Shown here: positions 42,684 through 51,371 of the stretch, one piece after another
Position numbering within the stretch: position 1 is the stretch's first letter
Layout of the letters: each line of letters begins with the position of its first letter
DNA from: CBDFGQ01 sp965247295
GTDB lineage: Bacteria; Chloroflexota; Dehalococcoidia; Lucifugimonadales; JAGWBF01
Reading direction: 5' to 3'
Assembly (NCBI GenBank): GCA_965247295.1
Contig: CBDFGQ010000007.1
Location: 574,335-638,334, forward strand
Length of the DNA: 64,000 nt
The notes under the pieces: model-generated
Database searches by the model: none
Told to the model about the DNA's origin: nothing
What the model saw: the letters and a program-made list of their open reading frames with translations, nothing else
Translations under genes and position numbers: made by a program

Positions 42684-43526
42684 CTAGCCAGGTTGAAAGG
42701 CGTATGCCGGCTCTCCGCCGATGGTGTTGCGCCAGGCCGTTCCCAGAGGACCCACCCTTACCAGCAGGTCTCGGTGGGAGACCCAGAGGGGCACGTCGAC
42801 CCCGGCTCGGTCCATCTCCTCTCTCGCCACCCGTAGGAAATGGGTCTGGGCCACCTCTTCATCGAAGACCACCAGGAGGGAGGGCAGCGAGCCGTGGTCG
42901 TCGGTGGGTCGGTGGGAGGAGTAGTAATGCAGATAGGGGGCGATGCGGGCCGCCATGGTGACGGGCCGCACGGCCCTGCGCTCCCACTCCAGGAAGAAGG
43001 GCCACGTGTTCCCACCCCTGCGGAGCACACCGAAGGCGTCGGGGCGGATGGAGCGGAGCCGGTCGCCGTGCCGGAAGTACCTGCTGGCTCGCCAGGGCGG
43101 GTCGAGCTGGACCACCTCCCTGGACCGTGATCTCGCCTGTCTGGAAAGTACGGCTGCGAACCAGTGAACGGAGTCGGTGTGCTGGATGTTTCTGAGGAAC
43201 TGACGGCTCCTCGATCCGGAGACGTTGCGCCAATCGAGGGGAGCCTCTTGGTGGAGAGGCGTCACGGTCCAGCGACGCTTGGTGGCCCCCACCGAGGTGC
43301 GGTCCCTTCGGGCAAGCAGACCCAGCCCCCGGTCGGTGAGAGCCAGACGCCGGCCCTCGGAGGCGGCGCTGACGACAAGTCCCAACCCTTCGAGACGCAC
43401 CAGTATCTGAGATAGCCTGGAGCGTTTCACGCCCAGCACTGCGCCCAGGTGGGCGGGAGTCACCCAGGGCCAGTCAGAAAGCAGGTCGAGGGCGCGTTTA
43501 TCGGTGGCCTTGAGCAGTGTGGGCAA
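42684..43526 (-). CDS. Replication-relaxation family protein
   Basis: A protein of 280 residues. A winged helix at residues 6-75 (WVTPAHLGAVLGVKRSRLSQ, LVRLEGLGLV) and a C-terminal domain with SIRPDAFGVLRRGG and FLEWERRAVRP resemble the plasmid replication-relaxation (Replic_Relax) family found on mobile elements. The Asp and Glu-x-Glu positions suggest a nuclease-like fold. A TTG start seven bases after the upstream gene's stop is assumed. Confidence 0.7.
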   Translation of the reverse strand: MPTLLKATDKRALDLLSDWPWVTPAHLGAVLGVKRSRLSQILVRLEGLGLVVSAASEGRRLALTDRGLGLLARRDRTSVGATKRRWTVTPLHQEAPLDWRNVSGSRSRQFLRNIQHTDSVHWFAAVLSRQARSRSREVVQLDPPWRASRYFRHGDRLRSIRPDAFGVLRRGGNTWPFFLEWERRAVRPVTMAARIAPYLHYYSSHRPTDDHGSLPSLLVVFDEEVAQTHFLRVAREEMDRAGVDVPLWVSHRDLLVRVGPLGTAWRNTIGGEPAYAFQPG

Positions 43527-43533
43527 CAGACGG

Positions 43534-44340
43534 TCAGGCGCGGCGCTCTCCGGGCCACCGGTGGTGAGGTCTTCGGGTAAGCGAGGCTCGCTCCGTATCC
43601 GCCTCCGTCGGGAATGCGCCGGTTAGCCTGGTGTGGTACAGAACGGAGCGCAGATCCAGGGACGCAGAACCCGAGGGAATACGCCAGATGGGGGAGTTGG
43701 CCCCGGCGGAAGCTGCGTCTTCTTCAAGGGCCAGGAATGTGATGGCGGGAGCCGCCGCCGACAGCAGCCTGCGGGCGTGCCTCAGCCGCACCTCGTCGGG
43801 CATCAGCATGAGGAGGGCGCTGGGAGGGGGACTATCCCTGAGCCGCCACAACCGTTTGGAGAAGACCGTCCTATCGGCGGTGAGTCCCTGCCTGACTATG
43901 GCTAGGGTTCTGCCGTCGGGGAGAGCGATGGCGGCGTCCATGGGCGACGCCCTGTACCAGCGGAAGCGAAGGGGATGGGCGAGGTTGGAGATGGCGGATG
44001 CCAGCCGGTAGATGACGGCGAGGGCGTCCAGGCGCTCCATGAGGATGCGTTGCCACTGGGCGGATACCGGGTAGAGCGTGAGCAGCTCGTCCACGGTCAT
44101 GCCCTCCTCCCCGGCCAGCAGGTTCAGGCCCGTGTAGGAAAGGTGGTAGCGCCTGGTTGGAGGGATGAGCTGCGTTGTGTGGGGAACAGAAAAGGCAAGC
44201 CCTCGGGCCTCCAGTCCCTCGACGGCGGCGTATACGGCGCCCCGGGACCATCCGGAGACGGCGGCCATATCCAGCCGGTCCAGGAACGGCATCGAGGCCA
44301 GACGGCGCAGCAGCTCCCCCTCGCACCCTGCGGTACTCAC
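43534..44340 (-). CDS. Winged-helix protein, likely partner of the replication-relaxation protein
   Basis: A protein of 268 residues. RLDMAAVSGWSRGAVYAAVE followed by LEARGLAFSV is a winged-helix DNA-binding segment at residues 20-55; later blocks (RFRWYRASPMDAAIALPDGR, LALEEDAASAG) resemble a Replic_Relax-type core. The GTG start overlaps the coupling-ATPase stop as GTGA, so the two are co-translated. Confidence 0.6.
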   Translation of the reverse strand: MSTAGCEGELLRRLASMPFLDRLDMAAVSGWSRGAVYAAVEGLEARGLAFSVPHTTQLIPPTRRYHLSYTGLNLLAGEEGMTVDELLTLYPVSAQWQRILMERLDALAVIYRLASAISNLAHPLRFRWYRASPMDAAIALPDGRTLAIVRQGLTADRTVFSKRLWRLRDSPPPSALLMLMPDEVRLRHARRLLSAAAPAITFLALEEDAASAGANSPIWRIPSGSASLDLRSVLYHTRLTGAFPTEADTERASLTRRPHHRWPGERRA

Positions 44341-46961
44341 TCCTCATGCTCCTGGCGGGCAGCCTCGGCGTCAGCATCTCCGTCCTGCTGCTCCGTCCCC
44401 TGGCCGGACTGGTAGTGCTTGCTGCGCACATCGCGCCGCCCGGTGTCCGGCGGGGCTTCGGTCTTGTCCTGCTCCTTCGGTGGTGAGCCCTTGCTGGCCT
44501 TCGCTGCCTTGACCTTCTTGCGGTACTCCTCCACCCTCCTTCGCCCCTCCTCCTGTTGAGCGGCGATCTCGTCGAAGGACATGAGATAGGAAGACGCATT
44601 GGTGCGGATTCGATCTGCAATGCCAGCGTCTCCCGGCTCCGGCTTCTTGACCATCATGGAGAAGGCGGGCATCCGCTCCTTGCCCACGGTGGCCCTGACG
44701 TAGCATTGGTGGACCGGAAGCGAGGTGATGTCGTCTTTGCTCACCCGGTCCTTCCCCAGCTCCCACACCAGGGTTCGGGCGTCGGCCCCCGCCACCTGAA
44801 AGACGCAGAGACATCCCACATTGGCCAAGAGGGTGTCCTGCATGGTGCGGGAGAGGTCGGAGAGCTTGGCGAGGGATTGGGTCGCCAGCACGAAGGAGGC
44901 CCCGAACTTCCCAAGCTCGCTGAGCATCCCCTCGTAGTCCACGCCGGGCATGGACTGCATCTCGTCCACCACGACAAGTACGCCTCGCCGCTCTTCCATG
45001 GACCGGCCACCCTGCTCCCGGATCACCGCGTCCACCAGGTTGAGGAGGGACGCGCCCACCAGGGCGGCCACATCCCTACCGGCTGTGCCCTGGGAGGTGG
45101 AGACCAGCAACACGCCGCCGTCCAGGATCACCTGGCGCATGTCGATGGTTGAACGGGACTGGCCGAGTACGGCCCGCGCCCGTTTGGAGGATGCGTAGTA
45201 GGAGAGGCGGGTCTGCACCGGGGCCAGGGCGTCGGCGCGGGTTTCGTGGCGCCACTTCCCGAAGTCCCTGGCCCACCACTCCAGCAGGAAGGGGTCGGAG
45301 ACCTTCTCCAGCACCATGCTCTTGTAGTCGTTGTCTGAGAGCAGCTTCAGACCGTCGAGGATGGTGTACTGCTCGTCGTCGCTGGTTGAGGAGTGCTCGT
45401 TGGCCTCGTGGAGCGTCTTGACGGTCTGCTCCAGGATGGACTGCATCCGGGGTCCCCACTGGTCCCAGAGGCCACGGGCCACCCTGACCACCGAGTCGGC
45501 GGTCCGGTCCCTGTCCGAGAAGACGCGGGTGTCCAGCAGGTTGATGCCAGGGGCTCCCCGCTCGTCGGCGAGGTCGATGAGACGCACCCGGTCTGCGAGG
45601 GATGCGGGGACGTGGTGAAGCAGCCCCTCCACCAGGTCGGTGTGGGGGTGTATCACCACGATGGCGTCTGCGTCCCTGCCCTCGGCCTTCTCCTTGAGCT
45701 TGTGGGCGACGACGTGGTGCATGAGAGTGGACTTGCCCATGCGGGTCCGGGCCACGTAGAGGTGGTGACGCCGCAGCAGGTCCGAGGGGAAGTGGATGTC
45801 CCGTGGCTTGCCCGCCGTGGTGTCTCCCACCGGAGCGCCGGCCTTGACACCCCTGGCCGAGGGCGGCAGCACCCGCGCCCGGGAGCGCTCCACCAGAGGC
45901 GTCTCGTCCCTGGCTCCCGGCGGGTGCCAAAGGGCTGCCGCCTCCCTTACCCCCACGACGCTGCGCTTGCCGAAGAGCCCCGGGCCGGGGGGATGGAGCG
46001 ATAGGTTGGGCAAGAGGGGCCGCACCTTGCTCACCTTGAAGCGGGCGCCTGCGGGGTGGTCGTAGTGGCAGTAGGCTGCCGCCACCTGGCCCAGAAGCTC
46101 CTTCGCCCGTTTGGGACCACCGCCTGGGGGCAGGATGGCCGTCACCTCAATCTGAGCGTCGAAGGCGATGCGGCTGACTTTTTCTTTTATTAGCAGAGGG
46201 TCGTGTACCTGGGATCGGGCGCGCTTCCACCGCCACCAGGCCCAGCCCGCAACGATGGTTCCCAAAACGACGCCGGCGCCCAGGAGCATCGCCTTCCACG
46301 TCTCGCCGTCCTGTATCCACAGGTAGCCACGCAGGGCGGCCAGCGCTCCCACGCCGAGGACAGCCATGGTCACGCCGTCGGTCTGCAGGGGCTTGGTGGT
46401 GTAGGTGTAAGAGGGGTCTCGCCGCTCCACGTCTATCCTCTTGTGGGCCTTTTCCATGTGGGCCTGAGACCAGTCGGGTCCCAGGGAGCGCAGCAGCAGC
46501 CGGGCGACGATGCGCTCACCCTCCCTGAGGGCAGACAGCGCTCCCAAGAGGGCGATGAGAGGGTCTGAGCCGGGGTCCAGCAGGTCGTCGTCCCGGAAGG
46601 TGCGCAGGGGCACGTACTCCGGGCCGCCCGACCGGAGCGTCATGCCCCACGCCTCCTCGCCCTCGTCGAGGCGCAGGGGGTCGTCCTCGGCGGACACCTG
46701 GTGGATGCCGGCCTGGGGATAGTGGGCGGAGAGTTGGCCCCTCACCACCTCGTCATCCAGGCAACGGGCCAAGAGCGTCACACCGTCCGAGTCGCCCGCC
46801 ACCTCCAGGGAGAAGGGCTCGGGGACGGCGATGGACTGAAGGAGGTTCTCCACCCCCAGGAGCGTGCGCTCTCCGGTGCGGGGCGGCGTCACCGCCAGCA
46901 GCACCGGCTCTTTCTTGCGCCGGTCGGTATCGAACAGCCAGTGAATCGGGTTTAGTTTCAT
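44337..46961 (-). CDS. Type IV coupling/HerA-like conjugation ATPase
   Basis: A protein of 874 residues. Two membrane helices at about 197-245, then an ATPase domain with the P-loop VARTRMGKSTLMHHV (near residue 405), INLLDTRVFSDRD, a Walker B RRGVLVVVDEMQSMPG (near 660) and FVLATQSLAKLSDL. This is the TraG/VirD4-like set that brings DNA to a conjugation channel. The C-terminus is a charged coiled tail. The ATG at 46961 begins the conserved part; the frame is open further upstream, but that part overlaps the VirB4-like gene and lacks conservation. Confidence 0.85.
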   Translation of the reverse strand: MKLNPIHWLFDTDRRKKEPVLLAVTPPRTGERTLLGVENLLQSIAVPEPFSLEVAGDSDGVTLLARCLDDEVVRGQLSAHYPQAGIHQVSAEDDPLRLDEGEEAWGMTLRSGGPEYVPLRTFRDDDLLDPGSDPLIALLGALSALREGERIVARLLLRSLGPDWSQAHMEKAHKRIDVERRDPSYTYTTKPLQTDGVTMAVLGVGALAALRGYLWIQDGETWKAMLLGAGVVLGTIVAGWAWWRWKRARSQVHDPLLIKEKVSRIAFDAQIEVTAILPPGGGPKRAKELLGQVAAAYCHYDHPAGARFKVSKVRPLLPNLSLHPPGPGLFGKRSVVGVREAAALWHPPGARDETPLVERSRARVLPPSARGVKAGAPVGDTTAGKPRDIHFPSDLLRRHHLYVARTRMGKSTLMHHVVAHKLKEKAEGRDADAIVVIHPHTDLVEGLLHHVPASLADRVRLIDLADERGAPGINLLDTRVFSDRDRTADSVVRVARGLWDQWGPRMQSILEQTVKTLHEANEHSSTSDDEQYTILDGLKLLSDNDYKSMVLEKVSDPFLLEWWARDFGKWRHETRADALAPVQTRLSYYASSKRARAVLGQSRSTIDMRQVILDGGVLLVSTSQGTAGRDVAALVGASLLNLVDAVIREQGGRSMEERRGVLVVVDEMQSMPGVDYEGMLSELGKFGASFVLATQSLAKLSDLSRTMQDTLLANVGCLCVFQVAGADARTLVWELGKDRVSKDDITSLPVHQCYVRATVGKERMPAFSMMVKKPEPGDAGIADRIRTNASSYLMSFDEIAAQQEEGRRRVEEYRKKVKAAKASKGSPPKEQDKTEAPPDTGRRDVRSKHYQSGQGTEQQDGDADAEAARQEHEE

Positions 46962-47001
46962 GGGTGTATGCCTTCCTTTCTTTGTGCGGGTGTGTCGGTG
47001 G

Positions 47002-47778
47002 TTATCTGTGGAGCCCGGGCCGCCACTCGATGACCTCGGCCTCCTCCGGCGTCGCCTCGATGCGGATGGGGAATCGGCCTCCCCGTGCCAGCAGGAGGCC
47101 GTCTCCTCTGGGACAGGAGAGGAGCCAACGCTGGAGCTCCTGGGGCAGGTCGAAGGCGTCTCCGACGGTGGATATGGCGGCGGCGTCCTGCTGAAGCAGG
47201 AGCTTGAAAGCGGCGTTTTGCAATAAGGCACGCCCGCTATGTCCGGTAATGATCTGGGAGGGGTCTTCGGAGAGGAGGTCCTGGACGTCCTGGGTGATGA
47301 ACTGGAGGCCCAGGCGGTGCTTCCTCGCTCGCTTGGCCATGGAGATCATGAAGGCGGCCCCCTCGGGGTGCTGCATGATGCTCCACACCTCGTCCACCAC
47401 GAGCAGACGGGGCTTGGGGTTCTGGGCTGCGGCAGCCCACACCGTCTCGGTGCAGACCATGGCAGCGGCGGGACGAAGCTCCGGCTCCAGGAGGCGAAGG
47501 TTGAAGACGGTGACCGAGGCTTCGCTGGATAGGAGGTCGTCTCCCTCGTCGGAGAGCAGATGACGGAGGCTGCCGGTGGCGAAGGGGCGGAGCAGCCGTG
47601 AGAGGTCGTCTGACCCTTCGCGCTCCAGGAAGGCGTAGAAGTCCTTGAACCCGGTGCGCTCCCTGGGCTGGGCGTAGTAGGAGGCCAGGGCGTGGTCCAG
47701 GGAGGCCCTGCGTTCGGCGCCCAGCTTTTCTCCCACCATCACCTCGATGAGGCGTCGGAGACTGCCGATGCGCTGGAG
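47002..47778 (-). pseudogene. VirB4/TraC-like ATPase, 5' part removed by IS3
   Basis: The C-terminal 250 or so residues of a conjugation ATPase: PKPRLLVVDEVWSIMQHPEG is the Walker B region, LGLQFITQDVQDLL and IITGHSGRALLQNAAFKLLL are typical of VirB4/TraC C-termini. No P-loop is present. The frame stays open up to the IS3 end at 47779, so the N-terminal half, including Walker A, has been lost. It does not resume on the other side of the IS. Confidence 0.82.
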
Positions 47779-47890
47779 TGTAGGGTGTCAGCGCAATTGG
47801 ACACTATTGAGGCCTAGAAAACCGAGGAGGTTGGGGGTGGTAGAGGCTCCTTCAGAGGGGTAGATTAACCCTAAGTGAAAGGAGTCATAG

Positions 47891-48292
47891 ATGACCCAGG
47901 TAGAGGATCAGGCCAGTCAAGCTGAGGAGCGAAGCCAGGAGACACGAAGCTTCGTGCGTCAGGTCCGTGCAGCGACCCGCCGTAAGTATACCCCTGAAGA
48001 GAAGATTCGCATCGTCTTGGAGGGGTTCAGACGGGAGACTACCGTTAATGACCTGTGCCGACGGGAAGGAATCAAACCCCACTCCTACTACGCCTGGACG
48101 AAGGGGTTTATGGAAGCTGGGAAGGAGAGGTTGACTCGGGACAGTGTGCGTGATGCGACCCGGCAAGAGATAGAGCAGCTCAAGCGGGAGAACAGTGAAC
48201 TGAAGCAGCTGGTGGGTGAGTTGTCCCTGGAGTTGCACCGCTTCAAAAAAACAGCTCTGCCGCCCCTACACGACAACGGCACCGGCGCATGA
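47891..48292 (+). CDS. IS3 transposase OrfA
   Basis: A DNA-binding protein of 133 residues with an HTH (FRRETTVNDLCRREGIKPHS) and a leucine-zipper-like coil (QLKRENSELKQLVGELSLEL). A run of seven A at 48245-48251 is in position for a -1 frameshift; the -1 frame is open from there into orfB, giving an OrfAB fusion as in other IS3 elements. Confidence 0.93.
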   Translation: MTQVEDQASQAEERSQETRSFVRQVRAATRRKYTPEEKIRIVLEGFRRETTVNDLCRREGIKPHSYYAWTKGFMEAGKERLTRDSVRDATRQEIEQLKRENSELKQLVGELSLELHRFKKTALPPLHDNGTGA

Positions 48293-49308
48293 GCGTAGTG
48301 GAACAATCGAAGGTCGTGGCTGAGGTGGAGCGACATGGTAGAGGGAAGAACAGGCGACTCAGGGAGCTTGGCATTTCCAGGAGCACGTATTATTGGTGGA
48401 GGTGGAGGCACCGGCAGGGTAGTTGGGAGGGTACGGAAGGAACTGAGAGGCCCTGGAATCGCCTGCGACTAGAAGAGGAGGCAGTAGTGCTGGCGGCAGC
48501 CCGTGAGATGCCGACCTGGCGAAGCCGGCAGTTGGCGGCTTGGCTCACCGACCACAGAGGCCTATCGGTCTCCGCCTCCACAGTCTATCGTATCCTGAGA
48601 CGGGAGGGTCTGGTGAAACGGATCGAATACCAGTTGGCAGCGGGCAAAGAGTACCAGCACAAGACCACAGGGCCCCACCAGCTGTGGGCCACCGATGCCT
48701 CCTACTTCCGTGTAGTGGGATGGGGCTACTACTACCTCGTGACGGTGATGGACGACTACTCCCGGTTCATCTTGGCCTGGAAGGTGCAACGGGACATGAC
48801 GGCCGACTCCCTCATAGAGGTGGTCCAGGAAGCTGTTGACTCTACTGGTATGACTGATGTACCTCTGGAGGATCGGACCAAGCTCCTCTCAGATAATGGC
48901 TCAGGTTATGTATCGCGGGCCTTCCGCGAGTACATGCGGGTGGTGGGCATTCGCCACGTCCTGGCAGCACCCTATCACCCTCAGACCAACGGGAAGCTGG
49001 AGAGATATCACCGAACCCTCAAAGACGACATTAACCAGGTGCCATACGAGGTGGTGGAAGACCTGGAGGCGGCCATCCGGGACTTCGTCGAGTTCTACAA
49101 CTACCGAAGATATCATCAGGCGCTCAGGGTTGTAACTCCGGCTGACGTGCTGGAAGGCCGTCTGGAGGCAATTCTAGCCCAGAGGAAGGAGGTACAGCGA
49201 GAGACTTTTGACCGGCGGAGGCGGTACAATCAGGAGGTCAGAGAAACCCTCAAACCAGGAGCTTCTTCACCCCAATCTCTCGGACCCAGAACTGTCCAAA
49301 ACCGCTGA
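48289..49308 (+). CDS. IS3 transposase OrfB (DDE integrase)
   Basis: A protein of 339 residues. The catalytic Asp residues are in LWATDASYF and LLSDNGSGY, and the Glu in TNGKLERYH. The N-terminal HTH_21 region includes SRSTYYWWRW. It overlaps orfA as ATGA and appears intact. Partial homologous copies occur near 55985 and 63031. Confidence 0.95.
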   Translation: MSVVEQSKVVAEVERHGRGKNRRLRELGISRSTYYWWRWRHRQGSWEGTEGTERPWNRLRLEEEAVVLAAAREMPTWRSRQLAAWLTDHRGLSVSASTVYRILRREGLVKRIEYQLAAGKEYQHKTTGPHQLWATDASYFRVVGWGYYYLVTVMDDYSRFILAWKVQRDMTADSLIEVVQEAVDSTGMTDVPLEDRTKLLSDNGSGYVSRAFREYMRVVGIRHVLAAPYHPQTNGKLERYHRTLKDDINQVPYEVVEDLEAAIRDFVEFYNYRRYHQALRVVTPADVLEGRLEAILAQRKEVQRETFDRRRRYNQEVRETLKPGASSPQSLGPRTVQNR

Positions 49309-49326
49309 CACCCAACAGTCCAAAGC

Positions 49327-50880
49327 TTGGCTGAAGAATCCGGGTTAACCACCGTGGTCAGTGTGACCCCGCTACTGGAGCGCCCAGAATACCCAACGAA
49401 CCATCCGACGGCGCTCCAAGACACGGTCGATGCGCCTTACCGGACCGGCCAACCTGGCCTGACATTGGCGGAGCGGCTGTGGGCGCTGTTGGCCGCTCCT
49501 CGGTACCTCCCCCGTCACGACCAGGATATCCAACTGGAGTGGCCTGGGGAGTTAATGCCTTTTCAGCTAGACGGTGTTGGGGCACTGCTAGGCAACAACC
49601 AGTTGCTGCTGGCCGACGACATGGGGTTGGGTAAAACCCTGCAGGCCATCGTCGCACTAAGGATGCTTCGTTCACGGGGAGAAATCAAGTCGTGCTTGGT
49701 GGCGGCCCCAGCCAGCCTGCTAGACCAATGGCGGCGTGAAATCGAGAAATGGGCCCCGGAGTTGTCCGCCATAATTATACGCGGCTCGACATCCGACCGC
49801 TCCTGGCAGTGGGCGGCGGAAGTAGACGTAACACTGGTCAGCTACGACACCTTGCGCTCAGATTTCGGCGGCAACGCACAATCACCATTGCGGAGGAAAA
49901 CCTGGGATGTCATCGTCGCTGACGAGGCTCAGCGAATCAAGAACCGCAACGACACCAGCGACGCGCTCAAAGGGCTGAAACGCTCGCGCTCCTGGGCGCT
50001 CACCGGCACTCCGATTGAGAATCATGAAGAGGAGTTGGCTTCGATACTGGAGTTCGTAGACCACGACGGACAGGCCCCGCCCAAGCGATATCGTCCTGGC
50101 GCGGAATTGCGGGAGCGGCACCGCGAGTTGCAGCTTCGACGCAAGAAGAACGAGGTGCTGGACGACCTTCCGCCCAAGCAAGTAACCAAGCTGGACATTG
50201 CCCTTCATCCCAAACAGCGCAACAGCTACGATAAGGCCGAGCAGGAGGGGATCGTTTATCTAAGGTCTCTAGGCGCCGAAGTTGGCGTCCAGCACGTGCT
50301 TGAGCTAATCACGCGGTTGAAACAAATCTGCAACGCCGACCCCCAAACCGGCGAGTCCAACAAGCTGGAAGATATCAAGGAGCGGCTGGGGCAACTGGTG
50401 GCCCAGGGACACAAGGCTCTGGTCTTTTCCCAGTACACCAGCGACACCTCCGGCGTGGCCGCGGCCGCCAACTACTTGCGGGAATTCAACCCGCTCACAT
50501 TCACCGGTGAGACGCCTCAGAACGAGCGCGCCGCCGTCATCGAGCGTTTCAAGACCTGCGGCGAGCACAAGGTGTTGGTGATTTCGCTGCGCGCCGGCGG
50601 CTTGGGCTTGAACCTGCAAGAGGCGTCCTACGTTTTCCACTTGGACCGCTGGTGGAACCCCGCCGTAGAGCGGCAGGCTGAAGACCGGACCCACCGCATC
50701 GGACAGACGGTCAAAGTCAACGTCATCAAGTATTCCTGCACCGGAACCATCGAGGAACGCATCGATCGGATTCTGGAGCGTAAGCAGCGCTTGTTTGACC
50801 AACTCGTCGAAGATGTGTCGCTCAACCTGTCCACCCAAATGAGCCGCGAGGAACTCTTCGGGCTATTTGGCCTGGGCTAG
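49327..50880 (+). CDS. SNF2-family helicase, possibly 5'-truncated
   Basis: A Swi2/Snf2 ATPase of 517 residues. Motif I is LADDMGLGKTLQAIV (near 98), motif II VIVADEAQRIKN (near 196), motif III ALTGTPIEN, motif V RAGGLGLNLQEA and motif VI EDRTHRIGQ, with the second RecA lobe after KALVFSQYT. The start (TTG at 49327) is ten bases beyond the IS3 end, so an original N-terminus may be missing. Family members act in chromatin, DNA repair or phage defence (for example DrmD-type); which one applies here is unknown. Confidence 0.87.
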   Translation: MAEESGLTTVVSVTPLLERPEYPTNHPTALQDTVDAPYRTGQPGLTLAERLWALLAAPRYLPRHDQDIQLEWPGELMPFQLDGVGALLGNNQLLLADDMGLGKTLQAIVALRMLRSRGEIKSCLVAAPASLLDQWRREIEKWAPELSAIIIRGSTSDRSWQWAAEVDVTLVSYDTLRSDFGGNAQSPLRRKTWDVIVADEAQRIKNRNDTSDALKGLKRSRSWALTGTPIENHEEELASILEFVDHDGQAPPKRYRPGAELRERHRELQLRRKKNEVLDDLPPKQVTKLDIALHPKQRNSYDKAEQEGIVYLRSLGAEVGVQHVLELITRLKQICNADPQTGESNKLEDIKERLGQLVAQGHKALVFSQYTSDTSGVAAAANYLREFNPLTFTGETPQNERAAVIERFKTCGEHKVLVISLRAGGLGLNLQEASYVFHLDRWWNPAVERQAEDRTHRIGQTVKVNVIKYSCTGTIEERIDRILERKQRLFDQLVEDVSLNLSTQMSREELFGLFGLG

Positions 50881-51149
50881 CACGCGCGAATGACGGAGAC
50901 GAGCTACAGGAAGTACATCTGACTCCCCTTCACAATGACCTTTGTGCAGGCATGAACTTGCGACGGCAGCGCTTAGTAGCTGAGTGGAGGAGCGCAACAG
51001 TGGTCGATATAACATCTCGGGCGGATTCAGACATGAAGCCCCGTCGCCTTGTTGCCCGCGCCCTGGGGAATATCAAGAGCCTGAAGGCCGAAGGCGCCGT
51101 TCCCTTGAGCGTTGATCGCCGCGCCTACCATGTGCCACGTTTGCCCGAA
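50881..51149. other. Intergenic region before the CRISPR remnant
   Basis: An open frame at 50952-51182 has no recognisable pattern and runs into the CRISPR repeats, so it is not called. At 51087-51111 a sequence with GCCGAAGG, CCC and TTGA words, 71 bases before the first clear repeat, may be a decayed third repeat. Confidence 0.35.
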
Positions 51150-51255
51150 GTTTCCATCGCCGAAGGGCGGTGGCCCCATTGAAGGTCCATCGTGATGACC
51201 ACGGCATCGCCAGGCTCAAGGTTTCCATCGCCGAAAGGCGGTGGCCCCATTGAAG
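51150..51255 (+). CRISPR. Two-repeat CRISPR remnant without cas genes
   Basis: Two 35-base repeats (51150-51184 and 51221-51255) differ at one base and flank a 36-base spacer. The repeat begins GTTTCCATCGCCGAA and ends GGCCCCATTGAAG, the form of many type I repeats, and can form a short internal stem. A degenerate third repeat may lie one period upstream. No cas gene is in the window. Confidence 0.75.
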
Positions 51256-51371
51256 CGATTCTAGCTGGGCGCTCCACCAGAGGGCCAAGTCGGTAGGTAC
51301 TCGCACATGGCCCCGGGCAGTTGTCCTCGGAAGTCAATTGCTTCCAAGTCCCACCGCCCATGTATACCTGA

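Larger units (their letters stand above)
47779..49317 (+). mobile_element. IS3-family insertion sequence, complete
   Basis: An element of 1539 bp. The 25-base terminal inverted repeats 47779-47803 and 49293-49317 both begin TGTnGGGTGTCAGCG and end TTGGACA. It carries overlapping orfA and orfB. No matching target-site duplication is seen at the two flanks. Confidence 0.9.

Noticed and set aside
50952..51182. A 76-codon plus-strand frame
   Set aside because: It reads through a CRISPR repeat and has no known pattern.
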